DNA from: Methylophaga sp. OBS4
GTDB lineage: Bacteria; Pseudomonadota; Gammaproteobacteria; Nitrosococcales; Methylophagaceae
Assembly: GCF_026319305.1 (NCBI RefSeq)
Contig: NZ_JAPDMV010000015.1
Span: forward strand, 1 to 64,000
Length of the DNA: 64,000 bases
Direction of reading: 5' to 3'
The position numbers were made by a program, and so were the translations under genes. Below are positions 1 through 8,104 of the stretch, piece by piece; within the stretch, counting starts at the first letter, position 1, and each line of letters opens with the position of its first letter. Under the pieces are notes generated by a model. That model made no database searches and was not told where the DNA came from. It saw only the letters and a program-made list of their open reading frames with translations.

Positions 1-56
1 GCCTTGAAGCGGGTGATTTTGAACTCGGCAATCTCGATATCATGGATTTTGCCCAT
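1..56 (-). CDS. possible 5' end of an unidentified gene (partial)
   Basis: An open minus-strand frame begins with ATG at 54-56 and runs off the window edge after about 18 codons (reads [18 protein letters not shown]). It lies 7 bp downstream of the nitroreductase stop on the same strand, so it could be the next gene of that operon. The peptide has the hydrophobic-charged alternation of a real N-terminal beta strand, but no strong ribosome binding site is visible and 18 residues are too few to name a family. The opposite strand is also open (3-161), so the assignment is tentative. Confidence 0.35.
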   Translation of the reverse strand, partial: MGKIHDIEIAEFKITRFK

Positions 57-63
57 ATTATGG

Positions 64-687
64 TTAAGACGCTCGACTTCCATCCAGGTAGAGTCCGGCG
101 TCACCATGCGCCATGCCGCAAATCAGAATGCTGTCATCCGGGTAACCCAGTAAGGGTTTGACCAGATGCGGATATTCGGCCAAAGCTGCCTGGGGGCAGG
201 TCGCTAAGCCATGGTCTATTGCGGTCAGCATGATGGACTGTAGAAACATGCCAAAATCCATAAAAGAGCCGGTCTGCATAATGCCATCCATAAAAAACAG
301 CAGCATAACCGGCGCATCAAATGCCTGGTAATTAGCGGCCCATTGGGCTTGCCGGCGTGCTTTATCCTGACGTCCGATATTCAGGCTCTGATAAAGCTGA
401 AAACCACAGGCCTGCCGCCGATCCAGATAGGGCGACTGCCATGTGGTCGGGTAATAGTTGTAATCGGGTTGCTGCTGCTCGCCATTTTCAAATGCATCGA
501 TGATTGTTGCCGACACGTTGTCTTTACTGGCACCGGTTAATACTGCTACCTGCCAGGGCTGAGTATTGGCACCGGAAGGGGCTTGGCGGGCAATATCAAG
601 AATGTGAATGATCTGCTGAGGACTGACGGGTTTATCCAGAAAAGCGCGCACCGAATGGCGCTGTTTGATCGCTTCGCTGATATTCAT
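64..687 (-). CDS. nitroreductase family protein
   Basis: FMN-dependent NAD(P)H oxidoreductase of the nitroreductase superfamily, 207 aa, a usual length for the family. The N-terminus (residues 1-45) carries the typical pattern of an AIxxRxSxRxF start followed by [11 protein letters not shown], the FMN-phosphate and substrate-contact region. The middle part (about 125-165) has the helical [19 protein letters not shown] segment and the C-terminal part ends with an [10 protein letters not shown]-type strand that closes the flavin site. Substrate cannot be told; annotations in the family range from nitroaromatics to quinones and enones. The ATG overlaps the TGA of the upstream DUF454 gene by 4 bp (ATGA), indicating translational coupling. 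Confidence 0.88.
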   Translation of the reverse strand: MNISEAIKQRHSVRAFLDKPVSPQQIIHILDIARQAPSGANTQPWQVAVLTGASKDNVSATIIDAFENGEQQQPDYNYYPTTWQSPYLDRRQACGFQLYQSLNIGRQDKARRQAQWAANYQAFDAPVMLLFFMDGIMQTGSFMDFGMFLQSIMLTAIDHGLATCPQAALAEYPHLVKPLLGYPDDSILICGMAHGDAGLYLDGSRAS

Positions 688-1070
688 CTGGGCAGCTGCT
701 CCGACTCTTTAAGGCGAGACACAAACCATAACAAAATCAGGCAGAGGCCGACCAGCATGAGCTGCAGACCAGGTCGTCCCCACAACACCGCAATGGATAG
801 TCCAAAGGTCAGGGTGATAAGCAGTATCACTTTTTTTTTCACCGCGCGGCGAATAGTGTGCGTTTTCTCCCACTGTGCCAGCGGCGGTCCAAACCATTTA
901 TGGTGCAACAGCATGCGATGAAACCGGGGGGAGCTTTCAGCAAAACAGGCCAGTGCCAGGATCAGAAAAGGCGTGGTCGGCAATAACGGCAAAACAGCAC
1001 CTACCGCACCTGTCAGCACAAACAGCCAGCCCAGGCAAATTAACAGGTAATGCTTTATTTTAGTGCGCAT
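684..1070 (-). CDS. DUF454 (YbaN-like) inner membrane protein
   Basis: Small integral membrane protein of 128 aa, the usual length for the DUF454/YbaN family. Residues 8-40 hold a first hydrophobic hairpin with the family signature GxxGxxLPLLPTTPFLIL; a short soluble loop with FHRMLLHHKWFGPPLAQWE follows at about 50-68, and a second hydrophobic pair lies at about 80-118. The biochemical role of the family is not known. It sits 11 bp downstream of efpL on the same strand and its stop overlaps the start of the nitroreductase, so the three genes probably form one transcript. Confidence 0.85.
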   Translation of the reverse strand: MRTKIKHYLLICLGWLFVLTGAVGAVLPLLPTTPFLILALACFAESSPRFHRMLLHHKWFGPPLAQWEKTHTIRRAVKKKVILLITLTFGLSIAVLWGRPGLQLMLVGLCLILLWFVSRLKESEQLPR

Positions 1071-1081
1071 TGTTCTGGTGG

Positions 1082-1648
1082 TCAGGCACGTGACATGAAC
1101 TTGCCCGTCGCCGTGTTGATTCTGATGATTTCCCCATTTTCTATATATTCCGGTACCTGCACTTCCAGCCCAGTGGAGAGCGTGGCAGGTTTGGTTCTGG
1201 CTGCAGCGGTGGCACCTTTGATACCCGGTGTCGTCTCGACAATTTCCAGGCTGACGGCCGCCGGCAATTCTATCGCAACCAGTTGCTGCTCCAGTAATAC
1301 GGCAACAATACTGTTTAGTCCCTCACTGATATAATCCAGTTCATTTTCGATGGCCTCGGCGTCAATAGCATATTGCTCGAAAGAGTCGTTATCCATAAAC
1401 ACATAACTGTTACCATCCTGATAGGAGTACTGCACCAGCTTGCGTTCGCAGTCGATGCCTTTCAGAAAATCTTCGCCTTTGAGCGATTCATCACGTTTTT
1501 GTTTATTTTTTAGATGATTAAATCGCACCTTATAAAGTGTCGCGGCACCACGAGAGGAAGGGTTACGGATTTCGATGTCTTTGACCACATAGGGTTCATT
1601 GGCCAGTTCAACTACCATCCCGCGTTTTAACTCACTCGCTTTCGGCAT
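1082..1648 (-). CDS. efpL: elongation factor P-like protein EfpL (YeiP)
   Basis: Translation factor of the EF-P family that relieves ribosome stalling at proline-containing and related motifs. Length is 188 aa with three beta-barrel domains: KOW-like N-terminal domain (about 1-65), OB domain (about 70-128) and C-terminal OB domain (about 130-186). The loop tip reads NPSSRGAAT with arginine at residue 33, the position used unmodified in the EfpL/YeiP branch, in place of the lysine that canonical EF-P needs for beta-lysylation. That loop separates it from true EF-P. Start ATG at 1646-1648 has AGAGAAC upstream. It heads an apparent operon with the DUF454 protein and nitroreductase. Confidence 0.92.
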   Translation of the reverse strand: MPKASELKRGMVVELANEPYVVKDIEIRNPSSRGAATLYKVRFNHLKNKQKRDESLKGEDFLKGIDCERKLVQYSYQDGNSYVFMDNDSFEQYAIDAEAIENELDYISEGLNSIVAVLLEQQLVAIELPAAVSLEIVETTPGIKGATAAARTKPATLSTGLEVQVPEYIENGEIIRINTATGKFMSRA

Positions 1649-2078
1649 TTTTTGTTCTCTGCAGATGAAAAAAGGACATTATACCGAAGCAGATACCCGT
1701 GATACCTGGAAATGCGCGTATCAGAACCGATGTAAACAGTCAGAACCAGGTGCAAGCCTGCAGCGGATGGTACTTTCTTGGCAAAGTCTGGCTGTAACGC
1801 GACACCGGCTGTTTATAGGCATTTATGCAAGGTTAGACAATAAGTTACCCTCTTTTTTTATAACATTTTGCAAGAAAATCACTATTCCGGTGATGTTTTG
1901 CCGCAAATAGAGCAGCTTCTTGCCGCGCTGTATCGTGCATTTCCAGGTATCACGGGTATGAGGTGGTGTATCTGTGCGTACGATGTTATAAAGGCAACTT
2001 AAATTTTTAGCTGGGTCAAGTTCTTAAGGTGACTTGCCATGGATGAGTGGGACTTGGCAATTCAATGAGGACCTGCTC
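1649..2078. other. intergenic gap between efpL and HD-GYP gene
   Basis: About 430 bases separating two divergent genes, so it must hold both promoters. The main structure seen is a pair of inverted 23-bp repeats (separate entry). The remaining open frame on the plus strand (1599-1910) has no family resemblance and looks like chance. No tRNA or convincing riboswitch fold was recognised. Confidence 0.5.
1693..1960. repeat. inverted repeat pair, dispersed repeat family R1
   Basis: The 23 bp at 1693-1715 and 1938-1960 are exact reverse complements (arm begins ATACCCGTGATACCTGG). The arms enclose 222 bp. A third, slightly diverged copy in the same orientation as the left arm is at 5259-5287, after the HD-GYP gene, and a more diverged relative starts at 36592. 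This points to a dispersed repeat family; whether the paired copy is a MITE-like unit or two separate insertions cannot be decided here. Confidence 0.7.
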
Positions 2079-5000
2079 ATGCTGCCATATATGTGCGGAA
2101 AACGTTTTCGCATTTCTATTCGCGCGACAGTCATTGCGTTTTTTCTGACGGCCACTATCATTACCGCTTCGGTGGCTATCAGTCTGCAATATTTCTTCAG
2201 CACCACTATGGCGACGGAATCGACATTGGCGGTGTATCAAAAAACAGCTGCAAGCACCCGTGATTATCTGTCTGTGGTCGATAGTCGTGCTGCCGCCGCA
2301 GCCAAAATCCTGTCTCAGTTCACCCGTTTTGTCGGCACCAGTGGAATATCTGAAGATTCACGCCAACTCTTTGCCGAAGCAATGCAGAATAATACGCTTT
2401 TTTATGCCATTTATATTGGGTTCGCCAATGGTGATTTTTATGAGCTGGTGAATCTGGATGCAGATAAGAATATCCGCAGACAGTTGCGTGCCAAAGCTGA
2501 GGATCGCTGGGTTGCGATCTCCGTTAAAGATGAAGGTGACAAGCGCCTGCGTCGTTTTGAGTTTTATGACGAAAATTTTCAGTTGCGCACCAGCCGCCAT
2601 CATGCCACTGACTATGATCCGCGCAAACGCCCCTGGTTTATCGATGCCCAGCTGGGAGAAGTCAACAAAACAGCACCTTATTTGTTCCAGCACCTGCAGG
2701 AGCCCGGTGAGACATATTCGACGGTGGTCCCTGCCAATAAAGCGGTACTCGGCGTCGATATTACTCTGTCATCTTTGTCTGAATTTCTGCGTGCTCAGGA
2801 TTTGAGCGAGGACAGTGAGGTTTATCTTTATCAGGATACCGGCGAAATCATTGCCTCCAATCAAAGAGCCAAAAGGCAGATGACGTTACCAGCGTCACCG
2901 CCATTGACCTTGACTGCTGAGCAGCAAAAGCTGGTGGATGATATTGAGTTCTTAACCATCTCTAATGAAATAGACTGGCCCCCCATTAACTTTGCTGCCT
3001 CAGGTCAGCCATTTGGTTATGCGGTTGATGTATTAAATTACATTTCTGAAATGACCGGGCTCGACATACGTTATATCAACGGCTTGAGCTGGAATGAACT
3101 GGCAGAGATGTTTGTCAGTAATGAACTAGATGTACTGCAGCCGGTATTTTTTGATGAGAGCAAGCAGGTGCTGGGGGAGTTAAGCCAACCGTTTCTGCAA
3201 GTGCCTTACGGTGTGGTGACCGCAAAAGGTAAAGATACGATCACTCATATCGAACAACTGGCGGGGAAAACCGTGGCTATTCCCAAGGGGTGGTCGCTGG
3301 CTAATCATCTTCAGGACAGTTTCCCGGAAATCAATATCGTTCGCGTCAATAATGTCAGAGCGATGTTCGATGCTGTCCGTAATGGTGAAGCGGATGCCGC
3401 CATTGATACAGGGCCTATTCTGAATTACACCGCACAGCAGTTCTTTATTGATGATGTGGTTATCAGCCAGCCTCTGAACTTCGGTGATACCAAGATGCCG
3501 ACGCAGTTGCATTTTATGCTCAACAGATCGCGGCCGGGGCTGACCGAACTGTTTAATCTGGCGCTGGAAAATCTCGGTCCGGAACATAAACAAGCGTTGG
3601 CAGCTAAGTGGTTAAACAGCAACAGTCGCATGGTGCGGCAGCTGGGGGCTGTACCTTATGCCGAATTGATGAAAATGGCCCAGCAGCAGACACCTGAAGG
3701 GCTGGAAATTATTGAGATTAAAGGGCGTGATCACTTTGTATTTGCCACACCTTTTGGTGAACATAATGGCAATGGCAAGAAGGATTTCTTTGCCATTGTC
3801 ACGCCGGTTGATACGGTACTGGCGCCCGGACTGGAAAAAGTCAAGACGTCGATCTGGTTGACCGTCGCCGCATTATTATTGTTGTTCCCGTTGTCCTGGT
3901 TGCTGGCCACACCGATAGTAAATCCTATCCGCAAACTGGCCGTGGACAGCGAAAAAATTACCCGGCGGCTTTACCAAGAGGTCGAAGAGGTTGAAACCAA
4001 TATCGTTGAGGTCGGGGATCTGGCTGATTCGATGAGCAATATGTCACAAGCGATACAAAGTCACGAAAAGGCCCAGGAAGAACTGTTAGACGCCTTTATC
4101 AAAGTCATTGCTCAGGCGATCGATGATAAGTCTCCGCATACGGCAGGTCACTGTGAAAGGGTGCCGGAGCTGGCCTTTATGCTGGTCAAGGAAGCAGAAA
4201 AAACAACCGATGGCCCGTTCAGGGATTTTGCTTTCAAATCAGCAGAAGAATGGCGCGAGTTCCAGGTTGCTGCCTGGTTGCATGACTGCGGCAAGATCAC
4301 CACGCCTGAACATATCATTGATAAAGGCACCAAGCTTGAAACGATATACAACCGTATTCATGAAGTACGTATGCGCTTTGAAGTCCTGTGGCGGGATGCT
4401 GAAATTGACTATCTGTTGCAAAAAGCGGAACCGGGTGCCAATGATGCCGCGCTGAGCAGGCAAAAAGGAGAAAAACAACAGCAACTGCGGGAAGACTTTG
4501 CCTTTATTGCCAATGCCAATGTCGGCGGCGAATTTATCAGCGAAGATGATGTGGCCCGTTTGCATGAGTTGGCAAAAATTACCTGGCAACGTCATTTTGA
4601 TGATCAACTGGGCCTGTCATCCGGTGAAATCTCGCGTTTGCAGGAAGCCTCCGCGCCATTACCGGCAACCGAGCATTTGCTGGCCGATCGGCCGGAGCAT
4701 CTTATTGAACGCATGCACGGTACAGACTTTGATCCCAAGTTTGGTATCAAGATGGAAGTGCCGGAATACCTATACAACCTGGGTGAATTGCATAATCTGG
4801 CTATTTCCCGCGGTACACTCAGCGCCGAAGACCGTTTCAAAATCAATGAACACATTATCAGCACCATTAAAATGCTGGAAAGTCTGCCCTTTCCTGAAGA
4901 GCTGCAACGTGTTCCGCGCTATGCCTCTACTCATCATGAAACTATGAAAGGAACCGGCTACCCGCGTAAGCTGACCGGCGATCAACTGTCGATTCCCGAA

Positions 5001-5246
5001 CGTATCATGGTGCTGGCGGACATCTATGAAGCATTGACAGCTGCCGACCGTCCCTATAAAAAAGCCAAACCGGTCAGCGTGGCACTGGATATTCTCTACA
5101 GCATGGTGCAGAACGACCATATCGATGTTGAGGTGTTTGAGCTGTTCCTGACTTCGGGGGTATATCTGGATTACGCCAGACGTTTCCTGCCCGACACCCA
5201 GATTGACGAGATCGATATCAGTCGGTATTTGCGCAAAGCCGGTTAA
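2079..5246 (+). CDS. Cache/PBP-sensor HD-GYP domain phosphodiesterase
   Basis: Large membrane sensor, 1055 aa from the chosen ATG at 2079, which has GAGGA 8 bp upstream; an earlier in-frame ATG at 2034 is possible but lacks this. Order: TM helix (about 12-35), Cache-type periplasmic domain (about 45-260, with the FYDENFQ...DPRKRPWF region), a bacterial extracellular solute-binding (SBP_bac_3) domain (about 295-530), TM helix (about 600-620), HAMP-like linker, then HD-GYP (about 675-1045). The HD pair is in WLHDCGK and the second motif in HHETMKGTGYP; an insertion of about 150 residues separates them. Family members hydrolyse cyclic di-GMP. Expected to couple a small-molecule ligand to c-di-GMP level. 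Confidence 0.88.
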   Translation: MLPYMCGKRFRISIRATVIAFFLTATIITASVAISLQYFFSTTMATESTLAVYQKTAASTRDYLSVVDSRAAAAAKILSQFTRFVGTSGISEDSRQLFAEAMQNNTLFYAIYIGFANGDFYELVNLDADKNIRRQLRAKAEDRWVAISVKDEGDKRLRRFEFYDENFQLRTSRHHATDYDPRKRPWFIDAQLGEVNKTAPYLFQHLQEPGETYSTVVPANKAVLGVDITLSSLSEFLRAQDLSEDSEVYLYQDTGEIIASNQRAKRQMTLPASPPLTLTAEQQKLVDDIEFLTISNEIDWPPINFAASGQPFGYAVDVLNYISEMTGLDIRYINGLSWNELAEMFVSNELDVLQPVFFDESKQVLGELSQPFLQVPYGVVTAKGKDTITHIEQLAGKTVAIPKGWSLANHLQDSFPEINIVRVNNVRAMFDAVRNGEADAAIDTGPILNYTAQQFFIDDVVISQPLNFGDTKMPTQLHFMLNRSRPGLTELFNLALENLGPEHKQALAAKWLNSNSRMVRQLGAVPYAELMKMAQQQTPEGLEIIEIKGRDHFVFATPFGEHNGNGKKDFFAIVTPVDTVLAPGLEKVKTSIWLTVAALLLLFPLSWLLATPIVNPIRKLAVDSEKITRRLYQEVEEVETNIVEVGDLADSMSNMSQAIQSHEKAQEELLDAFIKVIAQAIDDKSPHTAGHCERVPELAFMLVKEAEKTTDGPFRDFAFKSAEEWREFQVAAWLHDCGKITTPEHIIDKGTKLETIYNRIHEVRMRFEVLWRDAEIDYLLQKAEPGANDAALSRQKGEKQQQLREDFAFIANANVGGEFISEDDVARLHELAKITWQRHFDDQLGLSSGEISRLQEASAPLPATEHLLADRPEHLIERMHGTDFDPKFGIKMEVPEYLYNLGELHNLAISRGTLSAEDRFKINEHIISTIKMLESLPFPEELQRVPRYASTHHETMKGTGYPRKLTGDQLSIPERIMVLADIYEALTAADRPYKKAKPVSVALDILYSMVQNDHIDVEVFELFLTSGVYLDYARRFLPDTQIDEIDISRYLRKAG

Positions 5247-5258
5247 GGCTGTTTGTTT

Positions 5259-5287
5259 ATACCCGTGATACTTGGAAAGGCGCGTAT
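5259..5287. repeat. repeat family R1, diverged copy
   Basis: Starts ATACCCGTGATACTTGGAAA and matches the arm at 1693-1715 with few changes, and continues into GCGCGTAT as the 1693 copy does. It lies just downstream of the HD-GYP stop codon. No T-run follows, so it is not an obvious terminator. Confidence 0.6.
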
Positions 5288-5426
5288 TTCGGGGATATGT
5301 CTCTAACGGCGAATAAGCCTGGTAAATCAGCTAAAATGTCATCAGTAACGACACCACAATATAGAGCGCATGATGATTTACCCGAATAGGTCCAGCAGAT
5401 CGCAGATTAGTGAGCAGGTGAAATAG

Positions 5427-6350
5427 ATGGCTATCCAGTGGTATCCGGGCCATATGCATAAAGCCAGCAAGGAGATGAAAAAGATTCTGCCCCAGGTGGA
5501 TCTGATCATCGAGGTACTGGATGCTCGCATTCCGTTCAGCAGTGAAAACCCGATGCTTGCTGAATTGCGCGGTGATAAACCCTGCATCAAGGTACTTAAC
5601 AAGTTTGATCTGGCCGATCCGGAACTGACCGAAAAATGGCAGATTTATCTGGAGCAGCAAAAAGGCGTTAAAACCATCACGATGAACGCGCAGCAAACTG
5701 ATCGTGTCAGTGATCTGCTGGAACTGTGTTTAAAGATGGTGCCGCACAAAGCGCAGAGTGTTAAAAATATTCAGACCATGATTATGGGGATCCCCAATGT
5801 AGGCAAATCGACGCTGATCAACAGTCTGGCGGGGCGCATGATTGCCAAAACCGGTAATGAACCGGCGATTACCAAAATGCAGCAACGTATCAAACTGGAC
5901 AAAGGCATTGTTTTACATGACACACCGGGTGTGTTGTGGCCGAACCTGGAAAATCCGCACAGCGGTTATCGGCTGGCGGTAACCGGTGCCATCAAGGAAA
6001 CCGCCATCGATAATGATGATATTGCGCTGTATGCCGTGGAATATCTGCTTCAAGCCTATCCTGCCTTGTTAACGCAGCGATATGATTTCAAGACACTGCC
6101 TGCTTCGGGGCTGGAAGCGCTGGAAGCCATTGGCAGCAAGCGCGGCTGTCTGCGTTCGGGCGGGCGAGTGGATCTGGATCGTGCTGCCAAAATATTACTG
6201 ACCGAAATCAGATCAGGGACGCTGGGGCGTATCACTTTGGAAACCCCGGAGACGGTTGAAAAGGAATGGGCCGAGGTATTGATCGCCCGTGAAGAAAAAG
6301 CAGCCAAAAAGGCGGCACGCAAACAGAAAAAGCAAAATCAGCAGCAGTAA
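5427..6350 (+). CDS. ylqF: ribosome biogenesis GTPase YlqF/RbgA-like
   Basis: Circularly permuted GTPase of the YlqF/YawG family, 307 aa. The permuted order is visible: the G4 motif NKFD (about 58-61) precedes the G1 P-loop GIPNVGKST (about 121-129), followed by the G2 region and the G3 motif DTPG. The N-terminal WYPGHMHKA start is characteristic. In Bacillus the homolog matures the 50S subunit; in gammaproteobacteria the role is less studied. The tail (about 290-307) is lysine/glutamine rich and likely disordered. It stands alone between an HD-GYP gene and a lipoprotein gene, with an imperfect hairpin (6371-6403) downstream. Confidence 0.93.
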   Translation: MAIQWYPGHMHKASKEMKKILPQVDLIIEVLDARIPFSSENPMLAELRGDKPCIKVLNKFDLADPELTEKWQIYLEQQKGVKTITMNAQQTDRVSDLLELCLKMVPHKAQSVKNIQTMIMGIPNVGKSTLINSLAGRMIAKTGNEPAITKMQQRIKLDKGIVLHDTPGVLWPNLENPHSGYRLAVTGAIKETAIDNDDIALYAVEYLLQAYPALLTQRYDFKTLPASGLEALEAIGSKRGCLRSGGRVDLDRAAKILLTEIRSGTLGRITLETPETVEKEWAEVLIAREEKAAKKAARKQKKQNQQQ

Positions 6351-6370
6351 TTCAGAACTGAATCTACTGA

Positions 6371-6477
6371 TTTGAGACGGTAATGGTCTAAAGCCATCTC
6401 AAACCACCTTCTTCTGTAAACTGTACATCCCTGCACCACTGCCGGTCCCGCGTTCACTGCTTTTGAGACCATTTCTG
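6371..6477. repeat. dispersed repeat family R2, copy A
   Basis: Contains a 10-bp imperfect hairpin (6371-6380 with 6394-6403) and two blocks, 6423-6440 and 6461-6477, that recur almost unchanged at 63452-63469 and 63503-63519. The first block reads GTACATCCCTGCACCACT and the second TTTTGAGACCATTTCTG. The gap between blocks differs in length between the copies. It lies between rbgA-like and slp-like genes. Confidence 0.6.
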
Positions 6478-6577
6478 CCCAGATTATGAAACATCTTGCT
6501 TTGCTGTGAGTCAATCAAATTAGGCTATTTGCTAATTCATATACACTTGGCATGATTGCCTGGTCAGGAGGACAAAA

Positions 6578-7093
6578 GTGAAAATTTTTATCTATGCAGC
6601 TATCGCGTTGTTGACCGCTTGCAGCGGTGTTTCATCTAACATTCAGTCCGCACCTGCCGGAGATATCCAGCTTAAACAGGTGGTGACCGGTGTTGAAACC
6701 TATATGGGAACAACGGTGCGCTGGGGCGGCAAGATCATCAGCATCAGCAACTATGAAACGTATTCAAGTTTGCAAATTGTTCAGTTTCCGTTGAACCGGT
6801 ATGGACGGCCTATAGCTGACAGACACAGTCAGGGGCGTTTTATCAGTCAGAGCAAAAATTTCCTCGATCCGGAAATTTATCAGGAAGGGACGATGGTGAC
6901 GTTTGTCGGTACGGTCAGTGCTGAAGAGACCATCAAAGTGGATCAGAAAACATTGACTCTGCCCGTAATTGATATCATCGACAGTCACCTCTGGATTGAT
7001 AAATATTCAGGCACTAATAGGGAATACAACCCCAAACATGATGCGCCATTTGTCGGTTATGGTTACTACGGAACCGGTTATTATTCTCCCTGA
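6578..7093 (+). CDS. Slp/YeaY-family outer membrane lipoprotein
   Basis: Lipoprotein of the Slp family, 171 aa. Starts with GTG preceded by a strong AGGAGG. The short signal peptide ends in a lipobox LLTAC (Cys at about residue 15). The mature part has the family pattern of a beta-rich domain with VRWGGKI, TYSSLQIVQFPLN, GRPIADRHSQGRFI and YQEGTMVTFVGTV. In E. coli Slp is induced by starvation and acid; the molecular function is unknown. The C-terminus is rich in glycine and tyrosine. Monocistronic, ended by the hairpin at 7110-7152. Confidence 0.88.
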   Translation: MKIFIYAAIALLTACSGVSSNIQSAPAGDIQLKQVVTGVETYMGTTVRWGGKIISISNYETYSSLQIVQFPLNRYGRPIADRHSQGRFISQSKNFLDPEIYQEGTMVTFVGTVSAEETIKVDQKTLTLPVIDIIDSHLWIDKYSGTNREYNPKHDAPFVGYGYYGTGYYSP

Positions 7094-7109
7094 TTTTTAT
7101 TGAAAAATG

Positions 7110-7160
7110 TACCGAAACAACCTGATACGCGCAGTTTCAGGTTGTTTCGGTATTTTGTCT
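7110..7160 (+). terminator. perfect 16-bp stem terminator after slp-like gene
   Basis: 7110-7125 and 7137-7152 are exact reverse complements, with an 11-nt loop, followed by TTTTG. The left arm shares 15 bases (TACCGAAACAACCTG) with the repeat starting at 36593, so the terminator appears to be made from a dispersed repeat. Confidence 0.75.
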
Positions 7161-7205
7161 GTGCTCAAGGAGGAACACGTATTTATCGGTCATCTATTTC
7201 TAAAC

Positions 7206-7243
7206 GATAATGATTTGCATTTAGATTAAGTTGTGTTTATACT
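7206..7243 (+). promoter_or_regulatory. Fur-box-like site and promoter for small-gene operon
   Basis: GATAATGAT at 7206-7214 matches the first half of the Fur consensus exactly and the following ten bases match in part. A -35 element TTGCAT (7215-7220), a 17-bp spacer and a -10 element TATACT (7238-7243) overlap and follow it, so bound Fur would block the promoter. A Shine-Dalgarno GTGAGGTGAG precedes the ATG at 7275. Confidence 0.65.
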
Positions 7244-7274
7244 CATTCCCACACTTTGGAAAGTGAGGTGAGAT

Positions 7275-7463
7275 ATGAAAACAGCACAGCTAAATTTACA
7301 AGGACACCATAGTATTCATCTGGCTTTTGAGCAGGACAAGCTGGAAATGCTCATCCGGGAAGGCAAGCTGCATGCTGCCGATTTTAATTGCCTGGATAAA
7401 ACCTCCAAGAAAACCGTATGGGGCTTGCTGCTGTCTGCAGCAGCCAGAACCATTCGCTCATGA
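7275..7463 (+). CDS. small unknown protein, probable iron-regulated operon
   Basis: A 62-aa protein that I cannot assign to a characterised family. It has an N-terminal beta-like stretch (QLNLQGHHSIHLAFEQDKL) and a C-terminal region with a conserved-looking ADFNCLDKTSKKTVWGLLLS segment containing its only cysteine. It is the first gene after a Fur-box-like promoter and has a clear ribosome binding site. The TGA overlaps the ATG of the next gene by 4 bp, so translation is probably coupled. The context suggests a role in iron homeostasis, which is inference only. Confidence 0.7.
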   Translation: MKTAQLNLQGHHSIHLAFEQDKLEMLIREGKLHAADFNCLDKTSKKTVWGLLLSAAARTIRS

Positions 7464-7753
7464 ACGCACCATTGAAGCAAGACAACTGGCAGCTGGAGTT
7501 GCTTCTGGCTGCCAACAGGCAACTGGAATTCCAATATCGCCAGCATCCGTCTGGTTGTCTGGCACTGCAGATCAGCCGCAACTACCGCTTATTACTGACC
7601 CATCAGGAACAGCCGCAAATCAAACAATATTGGCGGTCTTTATCCCAAATGTGGTGGCAACTTTATTGTGATGAGCGTGATCTCAACCAAGCCGATCGCT
7701 TGGGTTGGGAATTATTTAAACCCGTAAATGAATTATTTAAACTCGTAAATTAA
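7460..7753 (+). CDS. small unknown protein, second gene of the operon
   Basis: A 97-aa protein of unrecognised family. The start at 7460 is chosen over an upstream in-frame ATG at 7418 because it forms an ATGA overlap with the stop of the preceding gene and avoids a long overlap. The product is rich in glutamine, leucine and tryptophan (RSLSQMWWQLY near residues 65-75), predicted soluble and helical, without signal peptide or cysteine pairs. It ends with a short repeat (LFKPVNELFKLVN) encoded by a near-perfect 18-bp direct duplication at about 7717-7750. Confidence 0.65.
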   Translation: MNAPLKQDNWQLELLLAANRQLEFQYRQHPSGCLALQISRNYRLLLTHQEQPQIKQYWRSLSQMWWQLYCDERDLNQADRLGWELFKPVNELFKLVN

Positions 7754-7762
7754 GGATTAGAA

Positions 7763-7981
7763 ATGACATCAACTGCCTGCCGTCCGCAAACGGTTTATGA
7801 ATCAGCTTCTGTAGATATACAACACTGTCCTGACTGTCAAATGATTCATCTGACTATGGGGTCTATTACGATTCGTATGACAGAACATCACTTTACACAA
7901 TTTGCACAGGACATCAGTAAAGGTTTGTTTGAGTTCAGTGCCAGCAGGGCGTCACAGCCGAGCCTACGCATGATGATGTAG
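7763..7981 (+). CDS. small CxxC protein, third gene of the operon
   Basis: A 72-aa cytosolic protein with a CPDC pair at residues about 22-25 followed by MIHLTMGSITIRMTEHHFTQFAQ. The layout of a CxxC knuckle, a short HLxxG strand pair and a helix is like DUF6686-type small proteins, but this is resemblance by eye. A metal- or redox-binding role is possible. It starts 9 bp after the preceding gene with an AAGGATTAGAA leader. The third codon-dense gene after the Fur-like promoter, it lies upstream of a second Fur-like site that precedes the porin. Confidence 0.65.
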   Translation: MTSTACRPQTVYESASVDIQHCPDCQMIHLTMGSITIRMTEHHFTQFAQDISKGLFEFSASRASQPSLRMMM

Positions 7982-8026
7982 CAAAAAAACAACAAAACAA
8001 ATAATTTTGTTATAAAAGTGACGAAG

Positions 8027-8059
8027 CTTAATGATAATGATTCGTAATCTATATATAAT
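8027..8059 (+). promoter_or_regulatory. Fur-box-like site upstream of porin
   Basis: TTAATGATAATGATTCGTAA covers two adjacent GATAAT-type hexamers (8033-8038 is GATAAT) and is followed by a TATAAT -10-like hexamer at 8054-8059. It resembles the 7206 site and supports shared iron control of the small genes and of the porin block. Confidence 0.6.
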
Positions 8060-8104
8060 CCATAATGCTTGTAATTTTGTAATCTAAAGATGGGGGAGTA
8101 AATA

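Noticed and set aside
3-161. Plus-strand open frame at the window start
   Set aside because: Could be the 3' end of a convergent gene, but its last part ([11 protein letters not shown]) is only the shadow of the nitroreductase; the minus-strand start is more protein-like.
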